Below, piece after piece: positions 1 to 6,973 of a stretch of 23,724 bases of DNA. Made by a program: the position numbers and the translations under genes. The stretch covers positions 1-23,724 of the forward strand of contig CAYZPB010000011.1 of NCBI GenBank assembly GCA_964480445.1. The letters are read 5' to 3'. This stretch comes from CAYZPB01 sp964480445 (GTDB lineage: Bacteria; Bacillota; Bacilli; Tepidibacillales; Tepidibacillaceae). How positions within the stretch are numbered: position 1 is the stretch's first letter; every line of letters starts with the position of its first letter. The notes below the pieces were generated by a model that ran no database searches, was not told where the DNA came from, and worked only from the letters and a program-made list of their open reading frames with translations.

Positions 1-305
1 TAGCTTTAGCATTAGTTTTCTCACTTGCTTTAGTTGGCTGTAATGGCGACGAAGATCCTGCTGAAGAGCCTAATGGAGCAGAAGAGCCTAATGGTGCAGA
101 GGAGCCTAATGGTGCAGAAGAGCCAAAGACTTACACAGCTTCAGATCCTGATAACCAACCTAAGGTTGACATGATTGTACCAAACTTAGCTGCTAAAGTT
201 AGAGATGGTGACATCACTCAAGAAAGAATGGATGAAATTATTCAACAAGTTGGCGATGGCGACATGAGCATCGAAGAGCTACAAACAATTATGACAGGAC
301 AATAA
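1..305 (+). CDS. Small repeat-containing lipoprotein, 5' end missing
   Basis: An open frame (codons from base 3) enters from the left edge and ends at TAA 303-305, leaving 100 residues. It begins inside a signal peptide: a hydrophobic run is followed by LALVGC, a lipobox, so the Cys at residue 13 of the fragment should be lipidated and the protein held on the outer face of the membrane. Next comes an acidic spacer with three EEPNGA repeats, then a small C-terminal domain (about 45 residues) with VPNLAAKVRDGDITQ and a predicted helix. That domain is clearly related to the C-terminus of the lipoprotein encoded next door at 395-667, so the two look like a tandem duplication. I do not recognise the family, and no catalytic motif is visible. 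The true start lies outside the window. Confidence 0.8.
   Translation, partial: ALALVFSLALVGCNGDEDPAEEPNGAEEPNGAEEPNGAEEPKTYTASDPDNQPKVDMIVPNLAAKVRDGDITQERMDEIIQQVGDGDMSIEELQTIMTGQ
63..116 (+). repeat. Three tandem 18-bp units encoding EEPNGA
   Basis: Three in-frame 18-bp units of the type GARGAGCCTAATGGWGCA lie just after the lipobox Cys of the first lipoprotein. A partial fourth unit (EEP) follows. The copies differ only at third codon positions. Such repeats can change in number by slippage, which would lengthen or shorten the acidic spacer. Confidence 0.85.
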
Positions 306-312
306 ATTTTTA

Positions 313-352
313 AACAGCTTTGACATAGCAGATATGGCAAAGCTGTTTTTTT
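313..352 (+). terminator. Rho-independent terminator after the first lipoprotein
   Basis: A perfect 10-bp stem, AACAGCTTTG (313-322) with CAAAGCTGTT (338-347), is followed by a run of seven T (346-352). It starts eight bases after the stop codon of the first lipoprotein gene. Confidence 0.85.
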
Positions 353-394
353 AAAAATAGTCCTTAAGTGCATGACTTAAAAGGAGGTATTGCA

Positions 395-667
395 TTGAAT
401 AGAAAAAGGCTATTACTTATTATAATGGTTGTATTGATTGCAATGAGCTTAACAGCATGCGGTGACACTAATGAAGGGCCAGCTGAACCTGGCGCTGTAT
501 CAAAAGATGCTCAGGACTTATTAGATATTGCGATCCCGAATCTTGAGGATAAACTAGGAGACGGAAAAGTAACACAAGAGGTAATTGATGATATAATTGC
601 CCAAATTAAAAATGGTGATATATCAAATCGAATTCAATTAATGGCAAAAATGGCACCCTACCTCTAG
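395..667 (+). CDS. Small lipoprotein, paralogue of the one upstream
   Basis: It encodes 90 residues from TTG 395. I chose TTG because an AAGGAGG site at 381-387 sits seven bases before it; an in-frame GTG at 368 lies upstream of that site. The protein starts MNRKRLLLIIMVVLIAMSLTAC, a basic n-region, hydrophobic core and lipobox, so the Cys at residue 22 is the likely lipidation site. The mature part is an acidic linker followed by a domain with IPNLEDKLGDGKVTQEVIDD. This aligns with VPNLAAKVRDGDITQERMDE of the upstream lipoprotein, and both continue with an II.Q(V/I).(D/N)GD(M/I)S pattern. The EEPNGA repeats are absent. An inverted repeat, TTAAGT (364-369) and ACTTAA (375-380), abuts the ribosome binding site. 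There is little room for a promoter after the upstream terminator, so read-through expression is possible. Function unknown. Confidence 0.8.
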   Translation: MNRKRLLLIIMVVLIAMSLTACGDTNEGPAEPGAVSKDAQDLLDIAIPNLEDKLGDGKVTQEVIDDIIAQIKNGDISNRIQLMAKMAPYL

Positions 668-678
668 GTAGCAATTAT

Positions 679-720
679 AAACCCCACCTTTATTTATTTT
701 AAAGGTGGGGTTTATTTTTT
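679..720. terminator. Bidirectional terminator between convergent genes
   Basis: A 13-bp perfect stem, AAACCCCACCTTT (679-691) and AAAGGTGGGGTTT (701-713), is followed by a T-rich tract to 720. A-rich sequence on its left gives U-rich RNA in the other direction. It serves the lipoprotein gene on the plus strand, and the stop codon of the minus-strand ftsW-like gene lies inside the right arm. Confidence 0.85.
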
Positions 721-1827
721 CTCACTAGTTTCTCGTGAGATTGATAGAACTATACCTACAGCTATCATACTGGTTATGAGTGAGGATCCGCCTGCGCTAA
801 TAAAGGGAAGTGTAACACCAGTTATAGGAATAGCACCAGTAACACCACCAATATTAAATATAGCCTGGATGGCAAAAAGTGCAGCGATACTTGTTGCAAA
901 AATCATGCCAAATGGGTGTGCTGATTTTCTAGCAATTACAATTATGCGCCAGAGGAAAAGCATAAATACTAACAAAAAAATGGCAATGCCGACAAAGCCT
1001 AATTCCTCACCGATAACCGCAAATATAAAATCTGAATGTGGATAAGGAAGGTAAAAGAACTTCTGAATACTTTGTCCAAAGCCTGCTCCAAAGAGACCAC
1101 CATTTCCGAATGCAATCAAGGATTGAATCACATGATAGCCGTCATTATATGGATCCGCCCAAGGGTCTAAAAAGGAGACAATTCGCTCTGTCCGACCAGT
1201 AACAAAAAGAAACAGAAATTGTGACGCTATCCCTGCAAGCATTAAACCAAATATATGTAGCCAGCGAGCACCAGCTGTAATTAATAGCACACCTGCAGCA
1301 AGAACTAAAATCATTGCGGAGCCATAATCGGGTTGGGCTGCTATCAATAAGAAGAAGACTATGATTACAATTAAAGATGGCAATAAACCCGTTTTAAAAC
1401 TTCTGATCTTATCAGGCGTTTTAGTTAATAGTACCGATAGATATAAAAGTAATCCAATTTTAGCAAATTCGACAGGTTGAATGGTAAATACTTTACCGCC
1501 TAATGTAACACTTAGCCAGCTTTTAGCATTATTTATTACTGCACCAACTCCTGGAACATAAACTAAAATTAACAAGGTTAATGATAAAAAAAGAAAGACT
1601 ATAAAGTATTTCTTATAAAAAGAAACACTTAAGTTCATCGCAATAAACAGTAAGATAAGTCCGATAATCGCATAAATAACTTGGCTGCTAGTTACGTACC
1701 ATTTATCATTATGCTCCCAGTAAGAGATTGTAAAACTTGCACTGTAGACCATGACTATACCAAAACCGACCAAAGCAATAGTTAAAATAAGTAGAAAAAA
1801 ATCTGGTGCACTACGGTTAGTCTTCAT
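712..1827 (-). CDS. ftsW: SEDS peptidoglycan glycosyltransferase, FtsW/SpoVE type
   Basis: This 371-residue membrane protein has about ten TM helices. SEDS proteins polymerise glycan strands from lipid II together with a class B penicillin-binding protein, at the division septum (FtsW), in the spore cortex (SpoVE) or in the side wall (RodA). Visible family marks are VYSAS near residue 27, QPVEFAK, AAQPDYGSA, the loop GNGGLFGAGFGQSIQKFFYLPYP followed by HSDFIFAVIGEELG (with the Asp essential in SEDS enzymes), and near the C-terminus PITGVTLPFISAGGSS. VYSAS and the YLP(Y)PHSDFIF loop favour FtsW/SpoVE over RodA, but the exact paralogue cannot be fixed, and no division-cluster gene is nearby. 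ATG 1827 is preceded by an AAGGAGAG site. The gene stands alone with its own promoter and ends in a terminator shared with the convergent lipoprotein gene. Confidence 0.9.
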   Translation of the reverse strand: MKTNRSAPDFFLLILTIALVGFGIVMVYSASFTISYWEHNDKWYVTSSQVIYAIIGLILLFIAMNLSVSFYKKYFIVFLFLSLTLLILVYVPGVGAVINNAKSWLSVTLGGKVFTIQPVEFAKIGLLLYLSVLLTKTPDKIRSFKTGLLPSLIVIIVFFLLIAAQPDYGSAMILVLAAGVLLITAGARWLHIFGLMLAGIASQFLFLFVTGRTERIVSFLDPWADPYNDGYHVIQSLIAFGNGGLFGAGFGQSIQKFFYLPYPHSDFIFAVIGEELGFVGIAIFLLVFMLFLWRIIVIARKSAHPFGMIFATSIAALFAIQAIFNIGGVTGAIPITGVTLPFISAGGSSLITSMIAVGIVLSISRETSEKK

Positions 1828-1876
1828 TTACGTCTCTCCTTTTCTGCCTATAAATAGTAGTTTAGTCGATAATCTG

Positions 1877-1905
1877 ATTATATGTAAAAGAACTTTTATA
1901 GTAAA
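1877..1905 (-). promoter_or_regulatory. Sigma-A-like promoter for the ftsW-like gene
   Basis: On the minus strand, TTTACT (1900-1905) and TATAAT (1877-1882) are separated by 17 bp, about 50 bases before the start codon. Confidence 0.5.
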
Positions 1906-2041
1906 GTATACATATATTAATATAAGAGAGTATACAAGAGGATGTAATAGCATGTAAAAGCATATCGGGGTCTAACGAACTTGGGCAAAAAAAGGAGGTG
2001 ACTCCCTTAAGATTATACTGATTTAACCAAGAATATACGGT

Positions 2042-2070
2042 TTGCGAAGCTTTTTATTAACGGTTATACT
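2042..2070 (+). promoter_or_regulatory. Sigma-A-like promoter for the opuA operon
   Basis: TTGCGA (2042-2047) and TATACT (2065-2070) are spaced by 17 bp, giving a predicted RNA start near 2077, about 48 bases before the chosen opuAA start. The rest of the 1828-2124 gap holds the divergent ftsW promoter and a stray strong Shine-Dalgarno-like sequence near 1990-1998 with no reading frame behind it. Confidence 0.5.
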
Positions 2071-2095
2071 TAGTTAGGTAATGGTAATTAAGTAT
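2066..2095 (+). promoter_or_regulatory. Operator-like palindrome over the opuA -10 box
   Basis: ATACTTAGTTA (2066-2076) and TAATTAAGTAT (2085-2095) are inverted repeats matching at 10 of 11 positions around an 8-base centre. The left arm covers most of the proposed -10 box and the right arm covers the expected first transcribed bases. This is where a repressor would block initiation. The regulator is not in the window as far as I can tell; GbsR/OpuAR-type repressors control such genes in Bacillus, but linking one here is inference. Confidence 0.5.
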
Positions 2096-2124
2096 TTTCG
2101 TAGATAAGGATGGTAAAACAATAT

Positions 2125-3324
2125 ATGGAAAAGGTTAAAATTAAGACAAACGCTCTTACCAAGGTATACGGACCAAATCGAAATGATGCATTAAAAATGT
2201 TAAAAGAAGGATCGTCTAAGGACGAGATACTTAAAAAGACTGGTGCTACAATTGGCGTAGACAATGCGGAATTTGAGGTTAACGAAGGCGAACTCTTTGT
2301 TATTATGGGCCTTTCTGGGAGTGGGAAATCGACTCTGATTAGGATGGTAAACCGATTAATTGAACCGACTAGCGGGGAGATTTTCATTGATGGCGAGGAT
2401 ATTGTTAAAATGGATCGTAAGGAAATGCTGGAGCTTAGGAGACATAAGATCGGCATGGTGTTTCAACATTTCGCTTTAATGCCACATCGCAACATTTTAA
2501 ACAATATTGCTTACGGCTTAGAAATTCAAGGGATTGATAAAGCTGAACGAGAAGAAAAAGCAATGGTGGCATTACAAAATGTTGGGCTTGATGGTTACGA
2601 GAATAGTATGCCATCAGAGTTAAGTGGTGGTATGCAGCAACGTGTAGGTTTAGCACGTGCTCTTGCAAACGAATCTGAGATACTTTTGATGGACGAAGCT
2701 TTCAGCGCACTTGATCCTTTAATTAGGAAAGAGATGCAGAATGAGTTATTAGTACTGCAAGATGAAATGCAGAAAACCATTTTGTTTATTACGCATGATT
2801 TAGATGAGGCACTTAAGCTTGGAGATCGGATTGCAATTATGAATGATGGGAAGATTGTACAAATAGGCACCCCTGATGAAATATTAAATAATCCAGTGGA
2901 TGACTATGTATCAAGCTTTATTGAGGATGTTGATCGTTCGAAGGTGTTAAACGCGGAAAATATTATGAAAAAACCAGACGTCGTTACTAATTGGAGAGAT
3001 GGAGCTTTAGTTGCAATTAGAAGGATGGAAGGGGCTGGAATTTCTAGTATTTTTGTTGTAGAAAGAGGACGAAGACTAAAGGGATTATTGACAATTGATG
3101 CTGCATTGGAAGCAGTAAGAAATAAAACTTGGAATGAAGAGATTCTCAACCAAGATTTTTTTACAACAACTAAGGACACTCCTTTAAGAGATTTAATACC
3201 CATAGCAGCTGAGACTAAATACCCGATTGCAGTTGTTGAAGAAGACCGATTGGTAGGGATTATAGTCCGTGTTTCAATTCTCTCGGGCCTATACTTGAAA
3301 GATGAAGAGGAGGATGTAGAATAA
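2125..3324 (+). CDS. opuAA: Glycine betaine ABC transporter ATPase with CBS pair
   Basis: This cytoplasmic ATPase powers OpuA/ProU-type import of glycine betaine and related osmoprotectants. From the 2125 start it has 399 residues. Visible motifs are Walker A GLSGSGKST (about 62-70), a Q-loop at VFQHF, signature LSGGMQQRVGLARAL, Walker B ILLMDEAFSALDP and switch His in FITHDLDEAL. The N-terminal segment before Walker A (ALKMLKEG...ILKKTGATIGV) is typical of OpuAA/ProV. The C-terminal 120 residues carry a CBS pair, the module known in OpuA to sense ionic strength or bind c-di-AMP, and end in an acidic tail, LKDEEEDVE. I chose ATG 2125 because AAGGATGG (2106-2113) lies 11 bases before it; ATG 2110 overlaps that site. 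The stop overlaps the permease start by one base. Confidence 0.93.
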   Translation: MEKVKIKTNALTKVYGPNRNDALKMLKEGSSKDEILKKTGATIGVDNAEFEVNEGELFVIMGLSGSGKSTLIRMVNRLIEPTSGEIFIDGEDIVKMDRKEMLELRRHKIGMVFQHFALMPHRNILNNIAYGLEIQGIDKAEREEKAMVALQNVGLDGYENSMPSELSGGMQQRVGLARALANESEILLMDEAFSALDPLIRKEMQNELLVLQDEMQKTILFITHDLDEALKLGDRIAIMNDGKIVQIGTPDEILNNPVDDYVSSFIEDVDRSKVLNAENIMKKPDVVTNWRDGALVAIRRMEGAGISSIFVVERGRRLKGLLTIDAALEAVRNKTWNEEILNQDFFTTTKDTPLRDLIPIAAETKYPIAVVEEDRLVGIIVRVSILSGLYLKDEEEDVE

Positions 3325-4160
3325 TGGATTATTTTTATATACCTTTAGATAAATGGTCTAATACATTTGTTAAAGATTGGTTTATGCCGAAGTTTGGTGA
3401 TTTTTTTGATAGGCTGGGAGATTTTTTCGGCGTAATATTAGATGCCTTTACAGATTTTTTAATCTGGATACCGCCAGAAGTGATTACAATTATCTTTGTA
3501 TTGCTAGCTTGGTGGCTTAAGGGCAAAGGATTAGCACTAGGTACCTTTTTAGGGTTTTTGTTTATAGGTTCAGTAGATATCTGGGAGCCTGCGATGCAGA
3601 CTTTAGCGATTGTACTTAATGCTACAGTTTTTTCAATTTTAATTGGTATTCCACTCGGTGTCTGGGGGGCTAAGTCCGATCGGGCGAATAGTGTTATCAG
3701 GCCGATTCTCGATTTTATGCAGACCTTACCGAGTTTTGTATATTTAATTCCAACAATTTTACTTTTTGGAATTGGTGGTGTTCCAGCAGTAATTGCTACA
3801 TTTATTTTTGCGACACCGCCGGCAGTTAGATTTACAACCTTAGGTATTAAACAGGTGCCAGAAGATGTTGTTGAAGCTGCCAAAGCTTTTGGTTCTACTT
3901 CATGGCAAACATTACGAAAGGTCGAGTTTCCACTGGCGATGCCGACCATTATAGCTGGTATTAATCAGACAATAATGTTAGCACTTTCAATGGCGGTTAT
4001 TGCAGCAATGATTGGGGCACCAGGACTTGGTGAGATTGTCTATGGAGCGATTACTCGGGTTAATTTCGGACTTGGTCTAGTAGGTGGTTTAGGGATTGTT
4101 GTGCTTGCAATTGTACTTGACCGCTTAACTGAGGGAATAAGCAAAAGAAGTAAATATTAA
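3324..4160 (+). CDS. opuAB: Glycine betaine ABC transporter permease
   Basis: This 278-residue integral membrane subunit forms the OpuA translocation channel. The EAA loop that contacts the ATPase is clear: EAAKAFGSTSWQTLRKVEFPLAMPTIIAG at about residues 191-219. It is preceded by the conserved MQTLPSFVYLIP stretch and followed by IGAPGLGEIVYGAI, all characteristic of ProW/OpuAB. An N-terminal segment of about 55 residues, with amphipathic aromatic-rich sequence, comes before the first TM helix, as in the family. The ATG overlaps the opuAA stop by one base, and a GAGGAGGA site lies at 3308-3315 inside opuAA, so the two are translationally coupled. Confidence 0.93.
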   Translation: MDYFYIPLDKWSNTFVKDWFMPKFGDFFDRLGDFFGVILDAFTDFLIWIPPEVITIIFVLLAWWLKGKGLALGTFLGFLFIGSVDIWEPAMQTLAIVLNATVFSILIGIPLGVWGAKSDRANSVIRPILDFMQTLPSFVYLIPTILLFGIGGVPAVIATFIFATPPAVRFTTLGIKQVPEDVVEAAKAFGSTSWQTLRKVEFPLAMPTIIAGINQTIMLALSMAVIAAMIGAPGLGEIVYGAITRVNFGLGLVGGLGIVVLAIVLDRLTEGISKRSKY

Positions 4161-4180
4161 TAAGAAGGGAATGATTTATA

Positions 4181-5074
4181 ATGAGAAAATCTATAATAAT
4201 TACCTTAGCTTTAGTGCTGGTTATGTCAATAGCATTAGTTGGCTGTGGTGACAATGGTGAAAACGGTGATAATGGTGATAATGGAGATGGAGTAGCGACT
4301 AAAGAAATAGTTATGGGTGTAACGCCATGGACAAGCACGCTTCTGCCAAGTCATGTCGTAAATATTATCTTAACTGATCTCGGTTATGACGTTACTATGA
4401 GTAATGCCGATGCTGGAGTAGTCTATGCTGGTCTAGCTAGAGGAGATATTGACTTATTTTTAGATGCTTGGTTACCACATACTCATGCCGACTATTGGGC
4501 TGAGTATGGCGCTGACATTGATGATGTAGCAGTAAGTTACTATGAAGGCGAGCTAGGTTTAGTAGTGCCGGGTTATCTAGAGGATATTAATTCTATTGAA
4601 GATTTAATTGGGAATGAGGACATGTTTGATGGTAGAATAGTCGGTATTGACTCAGGTGCCGGTATTACTAAAACTACTCTAGAAGTTATCGAGCACTATG
4701 GTTTAGATTTAGAGTATATTACCTCTAGTGAGGCTGCAATGATGGCTCAGGCAACTAAAGATATAGCTAATGAAGAACCAATTTTGTTTGTTGGCTGGCG
4801 TCCACACTCAATGTTTGCGATGTGGGATATTAAAATTCTAGAAGATGAAGCCAACCTTTACAAAACTTCAGAAGTACACACACTTGCAGCTACTGATTTA
4901 AAAGAAAATGCTCCTGAAGCATATGCTTTCCTTAAAAACTGGAGCATTGGAGTAGACGAGATTGAAGAAATGATCTTTAAAACTGAAGGAAAAGATGGTA
5001 AAGACCCAGCCGTTGTAGCACAAGAATGGGTTGACAATAATCAGGATAGAATAAACGAAATGTTGGGTAAATAA
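4181..5074 (+). CDS. opuAC: Glycine betaine-binding lipoprotein
   Basis: This is the extracellular substrate receptor of the transporter, 297 residues. The signal peptide ends in the lipobox ALVGC, with lipidated Cys22. A low-complexity acidic linker built from DNG/ENG triplets (residues 24-37) joins the anchor to the binding domain. Trp50 (VTPWTS), Trp97 (DAWLPHTH) and Trp206 (VGWRPHS, with His209) are candidates for the aromatic cage that holds the trimethylammonium group in OpuAC-type proteins. The pairing is inferred from sequence context, not from a structure. AAGAAGGGA lies 10 bases before the ATG and only 20 bases separate it from the permease gene. The terminator at 5099-5128 closes the operon. 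Confidence 0.92.
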   Translation: MRKSIIITLALVLVMSIALVGCGDNGENGDNGDNGDGVATKEIVMGVTPWTSTLLPSHVVNIILTDLGYDVTMSNADAGVVYAGLARGDIDLFLDAWLPHTHADYWAEYGADIDDVAVSYYEGELGLVVPGYLEDINSIEDLIGNEDMFDGRIVGIDSGAGITKTTLEVIEHYGLDLEYITSSEAAMMAQATKDIANEEPILFVGWRPHSMFAMWDIKILEDEANLYKTSEVHTLAATDLKENAPEAYAFLKNWSIGVDEIEEMIFKTEGKDGKDPAVVAQEWVDNNQDRINEMLGK

Positions 5075-5098
5075 CACTCTAATACAGAGTATGGATGA

Positions 5099-5128
5099 GA
5101 AAGGCCACTTGAAGTGGTCTTTCTTTTT
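5099..5128 (+). terminator. Terminator of the opuA operon
   Basis: GAAAGGCCACT (5099-5109) pairs with AGTGGTCTTTC (5113-5123), with one G-T wobble and a 3-base loop. A run of five T follows. Confidence 0.85.
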
Positions 5129-5141
5129 GTTATTTGAAGTT

Positions 5142-5169
5142 TGCTATAAAGGTTGGGAAATGATATTAT
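5142..5169 (+). promoter_or_regulatory. Possible promoter for ylbG
   Basis: TTGCTA (5142-5147) and TATTAT (5164-5169) are spaced by 16 bp, just after the opuA terminator and about 30 bases before the ylbG start. Confidence 0.4.
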
Positions 5170-5199
5170 TTAATAATAATTGAAAAAGGAGCATGTTTC

Positions 5200-5451
5200 A
5201 TGAATGCTGAAAGAATAGGCCTAATTGTCTGGTTGACTGATGTGAAAAACAATCGGAGACTGGAAAGAATCGGTAATCTAGTCTACATATCTAAGAAATT
5301 GAAATACGCGATTATTTATATAAACAAAGATGAATATGAAGAAGTTACGAATAGATTAGAAAAGTTAGACTATGTTAAGAAGGTAGAACGATCTTTGGTT
5401 TTTGAACTAGTAGAACATTTTTCAGATAGCTTGGTTACAAAAGAAAATTAA
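5200..5451 (+). CDS. ylbG: UPF0298 (YlbG) family protein
   Basis: This 83-residue cytoplasmic protein resembles Bacillus YlbG (UPF0298, DUF2129), a small single-domain family widespread in Firmicutes. The pattern GLIVWL...LERIGNLVYISKKLKYAIIYINKDE...LEKLDYVKKVERS follows the family: an opening beta strand, the basic (S)K(K/R)LKY segment and the closing KKVE motif. The biochemical role is not established. The start is supported by AAAAAGGAGC 9 bases upstream. In many Bacilli ylbG lies near ylbF and coaD, but neither is present here. It is probably transcribed alone, between the opuA terminator and the hairpin at 5466. Confidence 0.85.
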   Translation: MNAERIGLIVWLTDVKNNRRLERIGNLVYISKKLKYAIIYINKDEYEEVTNRLEKLDYVKKVERSLVFELVEHFSDSLVTKEN

Positions 5452-5465
5452 GTGATAATATTATA

Positions 5466-5515
5466 AAAAGGTATTCGATTAGTTTATCAGTTACACTAAT
5501 TAGAATACCTTTTTG
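5466..5515 (+). terminator. Terminator after ylbG, in the leader of the MFS gene
   Basis: The outer stem AAAAGGTATTC (5466-5476) pairs with GAATACCTTTT (5503-5513), and the inner stem ATTAGT (5478-5483) pairs with ACTAAT (5495-5500). T residues follow. It lies between ylbG and the MFS gene with only about 35 bases left before the latter's start. Confidence 0.8.
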
Positions 5516-5550
5516 TTGCAATAAAATTGAAATCTAAGCAGGGGTTTTTT

Positions 5551-6738
5551 ATGGAATTATGGCGAAAAAATTTATATATCCTATGGAGTGCCGGCTTTAT
5601 TTTTATGGCGGGAATGACTTCAATAATGCCGTTTTTGCCTTTACATATCGATAAAAACATGAATATTGGTTCTGCAGCTGAAGTTAGTCTTTGGGCAGGT
5701 TTGATTTTCGGCATTAACTTTCTCAGCGCTTTTTTTGTGTCTCCCTTATGGGGTAAGCTTGGTGACCGTTATGGACGTAAAATTATGATTTTACGTTCAG
5801 GCTTTGGAATGGCGCTGATAACGATTCTGATGGGTTTTGCAACAAATGTCTATCAGTTGCTATTACTGAGGTTTTTAAACGGGCTTGTGGCAGGATTTAA
5901 CCCTGCTTCTGTTGCTCTAGTGGCTACAAACACACCAAAAGAAAAAACGGGCTATGCACTAGGCCTTCTTAACTCAGGTGCTGTTGCTGGGTCGATCATT
6001 GGACCACTTTACGGTGGGATACTTGCTGAGTATGTCACCTATAATCAGATATTTATTATAACGGGTATTTTAATTTTGGTTGCATCTTTTATTGTTCTCT
6101 TTACCGTAAAAGAAGAATTTAGTTATGACTCTTCTGTAGCGAGTAAAAGCATGGTTGCTGATTTTCACCTCGTGATGAGTACGAAACCGTTAGTAACAGT
6201 ATTCTTAATTGTCTTTATTGTTCAGTTTGCTATTATGAACATCAATCCGATACTTTCATTATTTGTCTTAGAGTTAAATCCCCCAGGGGGTAGAGTAGCC
6301 TTTTTCGCTGGTTTAATTGCTGCATCGGCGGGGATAACAAATGTCTTTGCAGCTCCGAAGCTAGGAAGAATTAGTGATAGAAAGGGGCCAGAAGTTGTTC
6401 TCCTTTTCTCAGTGCTGGCAGCCTCCATTTTGTTTGTCCCGCAAGGTTTTTCAGAAAATGTCTGGCAATTAATTTTTTGGCGCTTTATGCTTGGTTTTGC
6501 ACTGGGTGGTATTTTGCCATCCATTAATTCAATTATCAAAAAACATGCGCCCATTGGGCTGGAAAGTACTACTTACGCCTACAGTAGTAGCGCTAGTTTT
6601 CTAGGTAACTTGTTGGGTCCGATTCTGGGAGGACTATTTGCTGGCCTGATTGGTTTTAAAAATATTTTTCTTGTCACCGCTTTACTATTATTAATCAGCT
6701 CCTATTTAATCTATACAGAAATTTATAAACGACGCTAA
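5551..6738 (+). CDS. MFS drug-efflux-type transporter (MdtG/PmrA-like)
   Basis: This 395-residue, roughly 12-TM major facilitator resembles the MdtG/PmrA branch of proton-driven multidrug exporters. The cytoplasmic loop 2-3 motif is SPLWGKLGDRYGRKIMILRS, and the export-type motif C appears as GALGLLNSGAVAGSIIGPLYGG-like sequence near residues 133-155. A second-half copy of the loop motif is present as APKLGRISDRKGPE. The substrate cannot be told from sequence. I chose ATG 5551, with GCAGGGG six bases upstream, over an in-frame TTG at 5527. No convincing promoter lies between the upstream hairpin and the start, so expression may come by read-through. No terminator is evident after the stop; 6739-6973 is AT-rich and holds a palindrome at 6864-6881. 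Confidence 0.88.
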   Translation: MELWRKNLYILWSAGFIFMAGMTSIMPFLPLHIDKNMNIGSAAEVSLWAGLIFGINFLSAFFVSPLWGKLGDRYGRKIMILRSGFGMALITILMGFATNVYQLLLLRFLNGLVAGFNPASVALVATNTPKEKTGYALGLLNSGAVAGSIIGPLYGGILAEYVTYNQIFIITGILILVASFIVLFTVKEEFSYDSSVASKSMVADFHLVMSTKPLVTVFLIVFIVQFAIMNINPILSLFVLELNPPGGRVAFFAGLIAASAGITNVFAAPKLGRISDRKGPEVVLLFSVLAASILFVPQGFSENVWQLIFWRFMLGFALGGILPSINSIIKKHAPIGLESTTYAYSSSASFLGNLLGPILGGLFAGLIGFKNIFLVTALLLLISSYLIYTEIYKRR

Positions 6739-6863
6739 ATTGATCCACTGGATAATTGTATGCCGCTTATTAATCTTATTAATCAACAAGACACAGATTA
6801 GCAACAAATTGGACTTGACTTATTCATAAATAAAGCTTACTTTTATAGTATGAGATTTCTTTG

Positions 6864-6881
6864 ATTAAGAGTTCTCTTAAT
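6864..6881. promoter_or_regulatory. 8-bp perfect palindrome upstream of the 8-TM gene
   Basis: ATTAAGAG and CTCTTAAT flank a TT centre, 93 bases before the GTG start at 6974. A TATAGT at 6844-6849 could be a -10 box, but no well-spaced -35 goes with it: TTGACT at 6815-6820 is 23 bp away. There is no T-run, so it is not a terminator; a regulator-binding site is the likelier role. Confidence 0.35.
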
Positions 6882-6973
6882 TATGTTCAGTTGAAGGGTA
6901 GGTGAAACTCGAAGAAATTAAGTAAGTTTTGTTTACTAATTAATTTTTATTTATCAAAGGAGGAAAACTTATC

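Noticed and set aside
63..116. Short tandem repeats as a CRISPR array
   Set aside because: The units are contiguous, without spacers, and in frame within a lipoprotein gene.
776..1045. A plus-strand frame of 89 codons
   Set aside because: It is antisense to the ftsW-like gene, which has clear SEDS motifs; the frame has no ribosome site or homology I can see.
1997..2020. A seven-codon GTG frame after the strong ribosome-site-like sequence
   Set aside because: The GTG overlaps the ribosome site itself, so initiation there is not plausible.
1828..2124. A riboswitch (for example a c-di-AMP type) in the opuA leader
   Set aside because: No matching conserved core was seen. With the promoter placed at 2042-2070 the leader is only about 48 bases, too short for one.
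3335..3949. A 204-codon open frame on the minus strand
   Set aside because: It lies wholly inside opuAB, has no ribosome site and no recognisable domain, and opuAB is certain. It is a shadow frame, like others opposite opuAA, addA and the DUF937-like gene.
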